In this document: piece after piece, positions 1-6,915 of the stretch
Position numbering within the stretch: the stretch's first letter is position 1
Layout of the letters: each line of letters opens with the position of its first letter
Source: JAJKIV01 sp036741775
GTDB lineage: Bacteria; Gemmatimonadota; Gemmatimonadetes; Gemmatimonadales; Gemmatimonadaceae
NCBI GenBank assembly: GCA_036741775.1
Contig: DAINRQ010000011.1
Coordinates: forward strand, 1 to 64,000
Length of the DNA: 64,000 nucleotides
Direction of reading: 5' to 3'
Translations under genes and position numbers: made by a program
Notes under the pieces: generated by a model
Databases searched by the model: none
The model's input: only the letters and a program-made list of their open reading frames with translations
Told to the model about the DNA's origin: nothing

Positions 1-2
1 GG

Positions 3-1658
3 GACCTCTACGTCGAGGTCAACCGGTTCGCCAATGTGCTCAAGCGGCTCGGCGTTAGGCGCGGCGATCGCGTCGGAATCTACCTCCCGCTCATCCCCGA
101 GGCGGCGGTCGCCATGCTGGCCTGCGCGCGCATCGGTGCCATCCATTCCGTCGTGTTCGGCGGCTTCTCGCCCGAGTCGCTCCGCGACCGGATGAACGAC
201 GCCCAGGCGAAGGTCGTCGTTACCGCCGACGGCGGATACCGGCGCGGGCAGGTCATCCCGCTCAAGCGAAACACCGACAAGGCGCTCGAGGGTGCACCGT
301 CGGTGGAACACGTGGTCGTCGTTATGCGCCGCCCCGGCGGCGGCGGCGACGAGGCGTTCGCGCACATGCAGGAAGGGCGGGACCACTGGTGGCACCGCCT
401 CATGGCGGACGCCCCGATGTACTGCGCGCCCGAGGAGATGGACGCCGAGGATGTGCTCTACATCCTCTACACGTCCGGGACCACCGGGAAGCCGAAGGGC
501 ATCGTCCACACGACGGGCGGGTATCTCACCGGCGTCGCAGCCACCACGAAGCTCGTGTTCGACCTGCGCGAAGAGGACGTGTTCTGGTGCACCGCCGATA
601 TCGGGTGGGTCACGGGACACTCGTACATGGTGTACGGCCCACTCGCGAACGGCGCGACGTGCGTGATGTACGAGGGCGCCCCGGACTGGCCCGACAAGGA
701 CCGGTTCTGGGACATCTGCGAGCGTTATGGCGTCACGGTCTTCTACACGGCCCCCACGGCCATCCGCGCCTTCATGAAATGGGGGGACAGCCATCCGGCG
801 CGCCACGACCTGAGCCGGCTACGCTTGTTAGGCAGCGTCGGCGAGCCGATCAATCCGGAAGCGTGGATGTGGTACCACGAGCGCATCGGCGGCGGACGCT
901 GCCCGATCGTGGACACGTGGTGGCAGACCGAGACCGGCGCGATCGTCATCTCGCCCCTCCCAGGCGTCACGGAGACCAAGCCCGGAAGCGCCACGCGCCC
1001 CCTCCCCGGGTACTCGGCAGCATTGCTCGATGCCAAGGGCAACCCGATGGACGTCGGCGGCGGGCTGCTGGCCATGACCAAACCGTGGCCATCGATGCTG
1101 CGCACCATCTGGGGCGACGACGAACGCTACGTGCAGACGTACTTCTCGAAGTGGCCGGGACGCCCGGACCTCTACTTCCCGGGCGACGGCGCGAAGCGCG
1201 ACCAGGACGGCTACTTCTGGATCCTGGGCCGAGTGGACGACGTGCTCAACGTCGCCGGGCACCGCATCGGCACCATGGAAGTCGAATCGGCACTCGTCGA
1301 GCATCCCGCCGTCGCCGAGGCCGCCGTCGTGGGCAAGACACACGAGCTGAAGGGACAGGCGATCGCAGCGTTCGTCACGCTCCGCGAGGGAATGAAACCG
1401 ACCGCCGAGCTCCGAGACGAGCTACGCCAATTCGTGGCGGACAAGATCGGCGCGCTCGCGCGCCCCGATGAGATCCTGTTCTCCGCCGACCTGCCGAAAA
1501 CGCGGTCGGGCAAGATCATGCGGCGATTGCTGCGGGACATCGCCGAGAATCGCACACTCGGCGATACGACCACGCTCGCCGACGCCAATGTTGTCGCGAA
1601 CCTGACGGGCGAGTGGCAAACGGCTATCGCCCGCGCCGGCCGGGAGGAGGAGGAATAG
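3..1658 (+). CDS. acs: Acetyl-CoA synthetase, 5'-truncated by window edge
   Basis: Converts acetate, ATP and CoA to acetyl-CoA, AMP and PPi in the cytoplasm. The open frame runs in from the left edge (first codons read DLYVEVNRFANVLK), so roughly the first 100 residues of the usual ~650 are missing; the ATG at 36 is internal. Adenylate-forming hallmarks are all present: the P-loop YTSGTTGKPKG, the WWQTETG motif, the GRVDDVLNVAGHR hinge region and the C-terminal PKTRSGKIMRR motif with the catalytic lysine that is the usual acetylation site. These match AMP-forming acetyl-CoA synthetases closely. A propionyl-CoA synthetase is a less likely alternative. Confidence 0.95.
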   Translation, partial: DLYVEVNRFANVLKRLGVRRGDRVGIYLPLIPEAAVAMLACARIGAIHSVVFGGFSPESLRDRMNDAQAKVVVTADGGYRRGQVIPLKRNTDKALEGAPSVEHVVVVMRRPGGGGDEAFAHMQEGRDHWWHRLMADAPMYCAPEEMDAEDVLYILYTSGTTGKPKGIVHTTGGYLTGVAATTKLVFDLREEDVFWCTADIGWVTGHSYMVYGPLANGATCVMYEGAPDWPDKDRFWDICERYGVTVFYTAPTAIRAFMKWGDSHPARHDLSRLRLLGSVGEPINPEAWMWYHERIGGGRCPIVDTWWQTETGAIVISPLPGVTETKPGSATRPLPGYSAALLDAKGNPMDVGGGLLAMTKPWPSMLRTIWGDDERYVQTYFSKWPGRPDLYFPGDGAKRDQDGYFWILGRVDDVLNVAGHRIGTMEVESALVEHPAVAEAAVVGKTHELKGQAIAAFVTLREGMKPTAELRDELRQFVADKIGALARPDEILFSADLPKTRSGKIMRRLLRDIAENRTLGDTTTLADANVVANLTGEWQTAIARAGREEEE

Positions 1659-1736
1659 CACACCGTCGGTTCCGGGCCCGGCTGTTGTTCCCGGTACGGG
1701 TCGTGCCTTATTGTTGAGTGAAGCGTCTCGTATTCA

Positions 1737-2117
1737 ATGCTCCGACGGCTCTTCCCAGATACGCTGTTTCCGCGAAAGCTCGACGCGACCGCCGAACGGC
1801 GCATTCGCCTCGCGCAGGCGCGCGCCGAAGAGTCCGTAATTCGCGCGCACGTCGATAACGCGCTGATGTTCGTGGACACGCTCGCCGAGGATCTGCCGTT
1901 CGATCGCGCGATCGACACCTACATTCGCGTGATGGGCATCCCCGAGCCGCTCGCCAGTACGGTCGCGACGCGCACCCTCGTCGTCCTCGGACAGGATCTC
2001 GTCCCCTATCGTCGCCGTGCGCGCCAGGGCGCCGAAGCGACGGACGATGATGACTCGAGGCCGAAGCTGCGTCTCGACGAGGCGTCCGACGGACGCTCGA
2101 GGATCCGGCGCGCGTAG
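1737..2117 (+). CDS. Hypothetical protein, 126 aa
   Basis: I do not recognise a family. The product begins MLRRLFPDTLFPRKL, is rich in Arg/Ala/Asp, has a helical middle section, and ends in a polar tail with an Asp run. There is no signal peptide or membrane segment. It lies 78 bases after acs and converges on the VKOR gene. The amino-acid balance looks protein-like, whereas the antisense frame across the same bases is almost pure Arg/Asp/Val shadow, which is why this strand was chosen. Function unknown. Confidence 0.6.
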   Translation: MLRRLFPDTLFPRKLDATAERRIRLAQARAEESVIRAHVDNALMFVDTLAEDLPFDRAIDTYIRVMGIPEPLASTVATRTLVVLGQDLVPYRRRARQGAEATDDDDSRPKLRLDEASDGRSRIRRA

Positions 2118-2155
2118 CGCCGTGGTCCGCGCGCCGCGTCGAAAGTCGTAGCTCC

Positions 2156-2641
2156 TTAGTCGTTCGCCAACGATTCGCGCCCCAACGACTCGCGTGTCAG
2201 GGCGTCGGAACCCGTCTCCGTCGACTGGAACTCGCGCAGATCGGCGACGCTCACGGCGAACATCACGGTCACGATGATCGCGCTGATGACGCACCAGATG
2301 CAGATCGCGTCGATCACGAACAGCTCGAGGTAGGTCAACCACCCCGAGAACAGCACGCCCCACCCGGTGAGCGCCGTCAGGACGACCGAGAGGCCGCGCG
2401 AGTCCGCGTACTGCTCTCGGGTGCCAACGAGCGCGACCGCGAGCACGACGAGGTAGAACCCGAGCCCCCACGCGGCAACGGGTAAGCCGAGGAACGTCGC
2501 CCACCGACTCGTGTTCACCGTCTCGCACGAACCGACGGCACAATTGAGCTCGCCGATGATTCCGAGCTTGTACAGCGTCAGGTACACCGACACGAACACG
2601 CCGATGAGGGCGAGCATCGCGAGGATCATCCGCTTCGTCAT
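2156..2641 (-). CDS. Vitamin K epoxide reductase (VKOR) family protein
   Basis: Integral membrane thiol oxidase that reoxidises a DsbA-like partner and passes electrons to quinone. About four to five hydrophobic helices are visible. The two VKOR cysteine pairs are present: loop cysteines near residues 34 and 39 (CAVGSC) and the active-site CIWC near 114-117. At 161 residues it is a single-domain VKOR without the fused thioredoxin found in some bacteria. The fused partner's role is probably taken by the DsbA-like gene 22 bases upstream in the same operon, an arrangement that makes this pair a likely substitute for DsbB/DsbA. Confidence 0.92.
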   Translation of the reverse strand: MTKRMILAMLALIGVFVSVYLTLYKLGIIGELNCAVGSCETVNTSRWATFLGLPVAAWGLGFYLVVLAVALVGTREQYADSRGLSVVLTALTGWGVLFSGWLTYLELFVIDAICIWCVISAIIVTVMFAVSVADLREFQSTETGSDALTRESLGRESLAND

Positions 2642-2663
2642 GATCGGCGCGTCGCGTCGAGCG

Positions 2664-3434
2664 TCATGAACCAGTGGCGCCTTTCGTGGCCACCGGCACC
2701 GTCACCGCCGTGTCGCCAGCGGCACCGCCCGTCGACGCCGGGTCGCGTGGCGCGAGCGCCAGCGCGCTATCCACGAGCGCCTTGAACCGGTCGTAGCTGA
2801 TGGCGCCGCCGACCATCTTGTTCCCGATCACGAACGTCGGCGTCTGGGTTGCCCCGCTCTTGATCGCGAGGGCCTCGCTCGCGCGAATGCGCGCTTCGTA
2901 CTTCCGCGAGTCGTAACACGACTCCCACTGACCCACGTTCAGGCCGATGGCGCGCGCGTACTGCTCGAACTGTGACTTTGGCCGGCTCGTAGCCTGCCCG
3001 TTCCAGCGGTCCTGCATGTTGAAGAGCTGGTCGTGCATCTCCCAGAACTTCCCCTGCTCGTCGGCGCACGCCGCGGCGTTATGGGCTGGCCACGTGTTGC
3101 GATGCATGGCGAGCGGGAAATCGTGGAATCGGTAGCTGATGATTCCGGTATCGATGAGCCGCTTCTTGATGTCCGGCTCCGCGAGCGTCGCGAATTGCGC
3201 GCATGCGGGGCACTCGAAGTCCGCGAACTCGATGACCTTGACCGGGGCGTCGGGCTTCCCGAGGAGATACCCCTGCGCGTCAGCAGCAGTAGCGAGGTTC
3301 GGGTCGACGGTGGTCGCCGCATTGCGCGGGCGGCTGCTCACGTAGGCCAGCGCCCCGATGCCGACCAGGGCGATGACCGCGAGCCCCGCATAAAAGGGCG
3401 TCTTGGACTTCGAGCTCTTCGAGGCCTTCTTCAC
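2664..3434 (-). CDS. DsbA-like membrane-anchored thioredoxin-fold protein
   Basis: Probable periplasmic disulfide oxidoreductase anchored by one N-terminal helix (about residues 13-32). The thioredoxin fold follows, with active site FECPAC and the cis-proline loop TQTPTF; two further cysteines (AAACADE, ESCYDS) lie in the helical insert. I place the start at the GTG at 3434 because it overlaps the preceding stop as GTGA and yields a clean MKKASKSSKSK anchor lead; an in-frame ATG at 3482 would add 16 residues and a 52-base overlap. It sits directly upstream of VKOR, its likely electron acceptor. Confidence 0.9.
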   Translation of the reverse strand: MKKASKSSKSKTPFYAGLAVIALVGIGALAYVSSRPRNAATTVDPNLATAADAQGYLLGKPDAPVKVIEFADFECPACAQFATLAEPDIKKRLIDTGIISYRFHDFPLAMHRNTWPAHNAAACADEQGKFWEMHDQLFNMQDRWNGQATSRPKSQFEQYARAIGLNVGQWESCYDSRKYEARIRASEALAIKSGATQTPTFVIGNKMVGGAISYDRFKALVDSALALAPRDPASTGGAAGDTAVTVPVATKGATGS

Positions 3435-3730
3435 CACGTCGGCTCGTCGTCCTCGTCGGGCGTCCACTCTGTCTTTTGCCATGACTCGTCTGGGTTGTCC
3501 TTCGCTTCGGCGACGATGCGCCGGTTCTCGGCGACCTCGGGCGTGTCGTAAGTCGCACGGACCTCGTAATGAAACAGCTCACTGCGCACGTCCCCGATGA
3601 GACGCATCAGCTCCCCGGCTTGCTTCAACAATTCACCGCGCGCGTCCATCTCGACGATCCGGGCTGCCAGATCACGAAGCAGTGCCTCGAGCTTACGCGC
3701 GCGTTCCTCACCATACGTCTCGTCCGCCAT
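3431..3730 (-). CDS. Small hypothetical protein, acidic, helical
   Basis: A 99-residue product starting MADETYGEERARKLE. The first 60 residues are strongly helical and leucine-rich, possibly a short coiled coil, and the tail is acidic (DEDDEPTW). There is no membrane segment or signal. It is the first gene of the disulfide operon and its TGA overlaps the proposed DsbA-like GTG start by four bases, implying translational coupling. Upstream ATG-initiated extension to 3808 is possible but reads as Arg-rich non-coding sequence. Family unrecognised. Confidence 0.65.
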   Translation of the reverse strand: MADETYGEERARKLEALLRDLAARIVEMDARGELLKQAGELMRLIGDVRSELFHYEVRATYDTPEVAENRRIVAEAKDNPDESWQKTEWTPDEDDEPTW

Positions 3731-3991
3731 GCTGCTACGTCGCGTGGAGAAGTGGAACGGTTTGCGTGTGCTTGCACGTCCGGCTCGCGAAAGGTAGACA
3801 TGCGCCAAAACCGGAGCAATCCGCAGGCGCTACGGAACGAGTCGTCCGCTGACTGGCTTTCAGAACCCGGCGGAGACTAGCTTACCTGCCAGGCCTCTTC
3901 ATCGGCTCGCCGATACGCCCCGTCATTCGACCGTGAGAGACCCATCGACGCCGATCTCCTGAGAATTCCCGTCGGCCCGGGCGCGATCCAC

Positions 3992-4882
3992 GTGGAGCGC
4001 TACGGACACGGCGGCGCGCCCGTAGTGCTGATACACGGGTTCGGTACCAGCAGTTTCCTCTGGCGTAACGTCGCGCCGTCGCTCGCGCTGACGCAGCACA
4101 CCGCATACGCGGTGGATCTGCTGGGCTACGGCGAATCGGATCGCCCGTTCGATGCGGACTTCGGCCTCGCCGCGCAGGCGGACTACTTGGAGCGCGCGAT
4201 GACGGCACTGCGCGTAGCCCGGGCGGCGCTCGTGGGCGTCGACATAGGAGCAGCCATCGCGCTCCGGCTCGCCGCGTTACGGCCGGAACGCGTGGCTCGG
4301 CTGGTGCTCATCAACCCCGTCGCGTTCGAGCACATCCCGGCGAGCGACATCCGCGCACTGCAGCGAAATACGGCGCGGTTCGCGCTTCGGGTGTCGCGCG
4401 GGCTCTTCGGCGCCGCGCCGCTCCTCACCCCTGTGCTCAGCGGAAGCGTCGTTGACCAGGCACACATGCCGCCGCCGCTCGTTGGCCGCTACCTGGCGCC
4501 GTACGTGGGGCAGGAAGGCGTGACCCACCTGCTGGCTCTGGCCCGCGCCGTGCGCGGATTCGATCTCGAGGAGCTCGACCTCTCGCAGATCCGCGCCCAC
4601 ACGCTCGTCGTCCGCGGCGAGAAGGATGAATGGGTCGGGCCGGTGGTCGCCGAACAGCTCGCGGCATCGATTCCGCAGTGCCGAGTGGTCACGATGCAGA
4701 ACGTCGCGCGACTCATCCCGGAGGAGGCGCCGGACGAGCTGGCCGATCTCGTGATCGGATTCGTGTCACCCCACTCGGCCCGGGCCACCGACGACGACGC
4801 TGGCGAGGCGTCCCTTCCCCTGCCGGACGACGAAGCCGCCGCGCGCGCGCAGAGTGGAACGCACGAGCGTGGAACCGCGTAA
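3992..4882 (+). CDS. Alpha/beta-fold hydrolase with Asp nucleophile position
   Basis: Alpha/beta hydrolase fold: oxyanion-region HGFG (15-18), DLLGYGESDRP loop, nucleophile elbow, and the late strand GEKDEW. The elbow reads GVDIG, so the nucleophile position is Asp84 rather than Ser, as in haloalkane dehalogenases and epoxide hydrolases. The usual GHxxPxE catalytic histidine is replaced: the segment reads NVARLIPEEAP with Arg at about residue 240. It may therefore be catalytically altered or inactive. The only start in frame is GTG; the homologous fold seems to continue a little upstream, so a non-standard start is possible. The C-terminal 40 residues are low-complexity. Confidence 0.85.
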   Translation: MERYGHGGAPVVLIHGFGTSSFLWRNVAPSLALTQHTAYAVDLLGYGESDRPFDADFGLAAQADYLERAMTALRVARAALVGVDIGAAIALRLAALRPERVARLVLINPVAFEHIPASDIRALQRNTARFALRVSRGLFGAAPLLTPVLSGSVVDQAHMPPPLVGRYLAPYVGQEGVTHLLALARAVRGFDLEELDLSQIRAHTLVVRGEKDEWVGPVVAEQLAASIPQCRVVTMQNVARLIPEEAPDELADLVIGFVSPHSARATDDDAGEASLPLPDDEAAARAQSGTHERGTA

Positions 4883-4944
4883 ACGTCTTGGGGTGGAACG
4901 ACGTAGATGTTAACGGCACTCGAACGTTCCGAGCGCCTCAAATC

Positions 4945-5000
4945 ACTTCAATCCACCGTTTGTTTACATTAGATTCGGTCATACTTCACACAAGGAATTC
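4945..5000 (+). promoter_or_regulatory. Candidate promoter and RBS for the 5001 gene
   Basis: An AT-rich island in an otherwise GC-rich stretch contains TTTGTTTACATTAG and, further on, CATACTTCAC. A clear ribosome-binding sequence (AAGGAATTC) sits just before the ATG at 5001. The positions of the -35 and -10 boxes are my guess from base composition only. Confidence 0.35.
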
Positions 5001-5279
5001 ATGGCGAAACAGAAGGCACGTCGTCGTAGGGAGGTAGCGGAGCCGACGCCGTTCGAGCAAGCCCGTGATGAGCTGTTCCAGCACGTGATGCGCTGCGGTG
5101 TCATTGGTGCCGAACCGGAGCACCAGGTCGAATGGTTCGATGACACCATGCGGTATCTTGGCGAGCGGTACCATGAGCTTTCCGAGAGCGAGTTGAAGGA
5201 CCTTCGCACCCTCGGTGAGCGGTTCGCGGAGCCCCCCAAGGCGAAGGCCCCAGAAGTCGACGCCGCCTCGGCCGCCTAG
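5001..5279 (+). CDS. Small conserved-looking hypothetical protein, 92 aa
   Basis: The product starts MAKQKARRRREVAEPTPFEQARDEL. A basic N-terminus is followed by helices containing acidic/aromatic residues (EWFDDTMRYLGERYHELSE) and an Ala/Pro tail. It has a good Shine-Dalgarno, its own promoter-like AT-rich leader and a strong intrinsic terminator 20 bases after the stop, so it looks like a well-expressed monocistronic gene. No family recognised; the basic head might bind nucleic acid, but that is only inference. Confidence 0.75.
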   Translation: MAKQKARRRREVAEPTPFEQARDELFQHVMRCGVIGAEPEHQVEWFDDTMRYLGERYHELSESELKDLRTLGERFAEPPKAKAPEVDAASAA

Positions 5280-5299
5280 ACGTCAGTCGCGATTGAAAA

Positions 5300-5330
5300 C
5301 GCCCCGCGCGAGCGGGGCGTCGTTATTTCG
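5300..5330 (+). terminator. Rho-independent terminator
   Basis: Perfect 8-bp stem CGCCCCGC / GCGGGGCG with loop GCGA, followed by TCGTTATTT. It ends the 5001 gene and lies next to the 3' end of the convergent gene at 5355. Confidence 0.8.
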
Positions 5331-5354
5331 CGGGTCAGCGTGCCCACGGCCGCG

Positions 5355-5843
5355 TCAACGGCGTCCGGACATCGCACGACGGAGCACGACCCCCAGGCGG
5401 ACACCGCCCCCGAACCCGACCTCGAATGCGGGGACAATGGACCGGAGGGCTGGACCTTCGACGCCCAGCGCACCCACCAGCACGGCGCGCCACCGCTCCC
5501 CGTCGTCGTACATCGCGCCCAGCCCGCCGGCCGCGTAGGGCGCCCAGCGGAATTCACGCAGGGGGTCCACGACGAATCGTGCGATACCGTCGATCCTGCC
5601 GGCGGGCTCAGGCTGGCCGTCGCGCCAGGCTTGCCCAGCGGCCGCGACGAGCCCCAGGCGGACGTAGGTTCCGGCCGGGATGCTGAACCCGGCACCCAGG
5701 TGAGCCGTCGCGGCGCGCGCGTCGATGTAGTCCGCGCGCGCCTCGGGTTGAAATCGAGCGGGACGGCGTTGCCCGCGAGCCTGAGCGTGTGCGTCGGCGA
5801 ATACCGCCAGCCCAAGCAGCAGCGCGAGGCAGGTCGCCCGCAT
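5355..5843 (-). CDS. Secreted protein, probable small outer-membrane beta-barrel
   Basis: A 162-residue product with a signal peptide (MRATCLALLLGLAVFADAHAQA) and a mature part of alternating hydrophobic/polar strands with Gly and aromatic turns (AGTYVRLGLVAAAG, FRWAPYAAGGLGAMY, FEVGFGGGVRLGVVL), typical of small beta-barrel or outer-membrane-associated proteins. The frame is open much further upstream (to 6245), but that part is the antisense shadow of the phosphatidyltransferase; the ATG at 5843 is the only start giving a signal sequence. It lies 20 bases after the phosphatidyltransferase stop, so probably in the same transcript. Confidence 0.75.
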   Translation of the reverse strand: MRATCLALLLGLAVFADAHAQARGQRRPARFQPEARADYIDARAATAHLGAGFSIPAGTYVRLGLVAAAGQAWRDGQPEPAGRIDGIARFVVDPLREFRWAPYAAGGLGAMYDDGERWRAVLVGALGVEGPALRSIVPAFEVGFGGGVRLGVVLRRAMSGRR

Positions 5844-5863
5844 ACGCCACTCGAGTGTCGGGA

Positions 5864-6388
5864 TCAGGTCGCGCGCTCGCGCCACAGCGTCAGCGTGTAG
5901 TCCGCGATCGACGCGGCCGACGTCACTCCCACCGCGATGACGAGTGGCGGCACCAGGCCCGGCGCGACGATCACTGCGATCAGCGTCACCAGCTGGAGCA
6001 CGGTCACGACCTTGCCGAGCCACCGCGCGCGGAATTCCACCGCGCGCAGCCACGGGATAGACCGCGCGACGAGAAAGCCGATGGCCGTGGCGATGTCGCG
6101 CGAGATCAGAATGAAACAGGACGCCGTCGAGATCGCGCCCTCGATGAGGAACGTGCAGACGGCCGTGAAGACGAAGAGGCGATCGGCGACCGGGTCGATG
6201 AGCGCGCCGGCCCGCGTCTCGGAGCGATGTCGTCGTGCGAGCCACCCGTCGAGAAAGTCCGTGATCGAGGCGACGATCAACAGCGCCACGCGCGCCGCCG
6301 GCTCGCGCATGGCCACGAAGCCCGCGGCCAGCAGCAGCCGCGACATGGACACGGCGTTGGGCAGCGTCATCAAGCGGTCGCGGCTCAT
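5864..6388 (-). CDS. pgsA: CDP-alcohol phosphatidyltransferase (PgsA-like)
   Basis: Membrane enzyme transferring a phosphatidyl group from CDP-diacylglycerol, most likely to glycerol-3-phosphate, giving phosphatidylglycerol phosphate. The family signature is complete: D-F-L-D-G-W-L-A-R, then eight residues to Gly and the D-P-V-A-D pair that bind the metal ions. Several hydrophobic helices follow. The N-terminal LMTLPNAVSMSRLLL matches the PgsA start pattern of Asn/Thr-Ile-Ser-Arg. I prefer ATG 6388 to a GTG at 6415. Other family members (phosphatidylinositol or cardiolipin synthases) cannot be excluded from sequence alone. Confidence 0.85.
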   Translation of the reverse strand: MSRDRLMTLPNAVSMSRLLLAAGFVAMREPAARVALLIVASITDFLDGWLARRHRSETRAGALIDPVADRLFVFTAVCTFLIEGAISTASCFILISRDIATAIGFLVARSIPWLRAVEFRARWLGKVVTVLQLVTLIAVIVAPGLVPPLVIAVGVTSAASIADYTLTLWRERAT

Positions 6389-6540
6389 GCCGGAAGGTAA
6401 CGACGCGTCACGCACCGGGGCAGCACGTCGGGTGAGAACGCCGCGAGCCGTGGTTCCTTGTGCTCGTCAGCGGCCGCGGATATCCTGCGCATGCCATTCG
6501 GACGAGCGACATCTCGTCGAGCAAGGAGGGTTGATCCCGC

Positions 6541-6882
6541 GTGTCGCCGACGTTCAGTCATCTCAGCGCCGACTTCATCGGCGCGCTGCCATCGCAGCTC
6601 GGCGACATGTCATTGATGAGCGGCCTCCTGATCGCCGCCGCCGGCGCCGCAGGCTTCACCGCCATCGGCGCGCCGGTTGTTCGCAAGCTTCCGGGGGATG
6701 GATTGAGCGTCGTGCTACTGCTCGATGACTGTCATATGTCGGCGCACGCATTCCCGGGACGCCAGCTCCTGCTGCTGGACATCCTGACGCTCGATACCCA
6801 CGACGAACAGAAAGCCCTCGATGTGTTCACGCGCCGGCTCTCCGCGCGCGAAGTTCGCTGTGAGAAGCGTGCGCGCGGCTGA
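6541..6882 (+). CDS. AdoMet decarboxylase (SpeD) family protein, atypical active site
   Basis: The C-terminal half aligns with bacterial S-adenosylmethionine decarboxylase proenzyme: GLSVVLLLDDCHMSAHAFP corresponds to the ESH-x3-H-TWPE cleavage segment, and the product ends in the family's ERG-like EKRARG. The pyruvoyl-forming serine is replaced by Cys64, the following His65 and His69 are kept, and the catalytic cysteine expected 20 residues on is Leu84. So cleavage to a pyruvoyl enzyme is doubtful and another substrate or role is possible. GTG start with a strong AAGGAGG ribosome site. Putrescine genes lie 28 kb away. Confidence 0.75.
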   Translation: MSPTFSHLSADFIGALPSQLGDMSLMSGLLIAAAGAAGFTAIGAPVVRKLPGDGLSVVLLLDDCHMSAHAFPGRQLLLLDILTLDTHDEQKALDVFTRRLSAREVRCEKRARG

Positions 6883-6915
6883 CGAATCCGCGATCGTCGC
6901 GGGCCGAGGAATGCC

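Noticed and set aside
389..1471. 360-residue plus-strand frame within acs
   Set aside because: Arg/His-rich off-frame shadow of the acetyl-CoA synthetase.
1734..2543. 269-residue minus-strand frame
   Set aside because: Overlaps both the hypothetical gene 1737-2117 and VKOR in another frame; Arg/Val/Asp-rich shadow.
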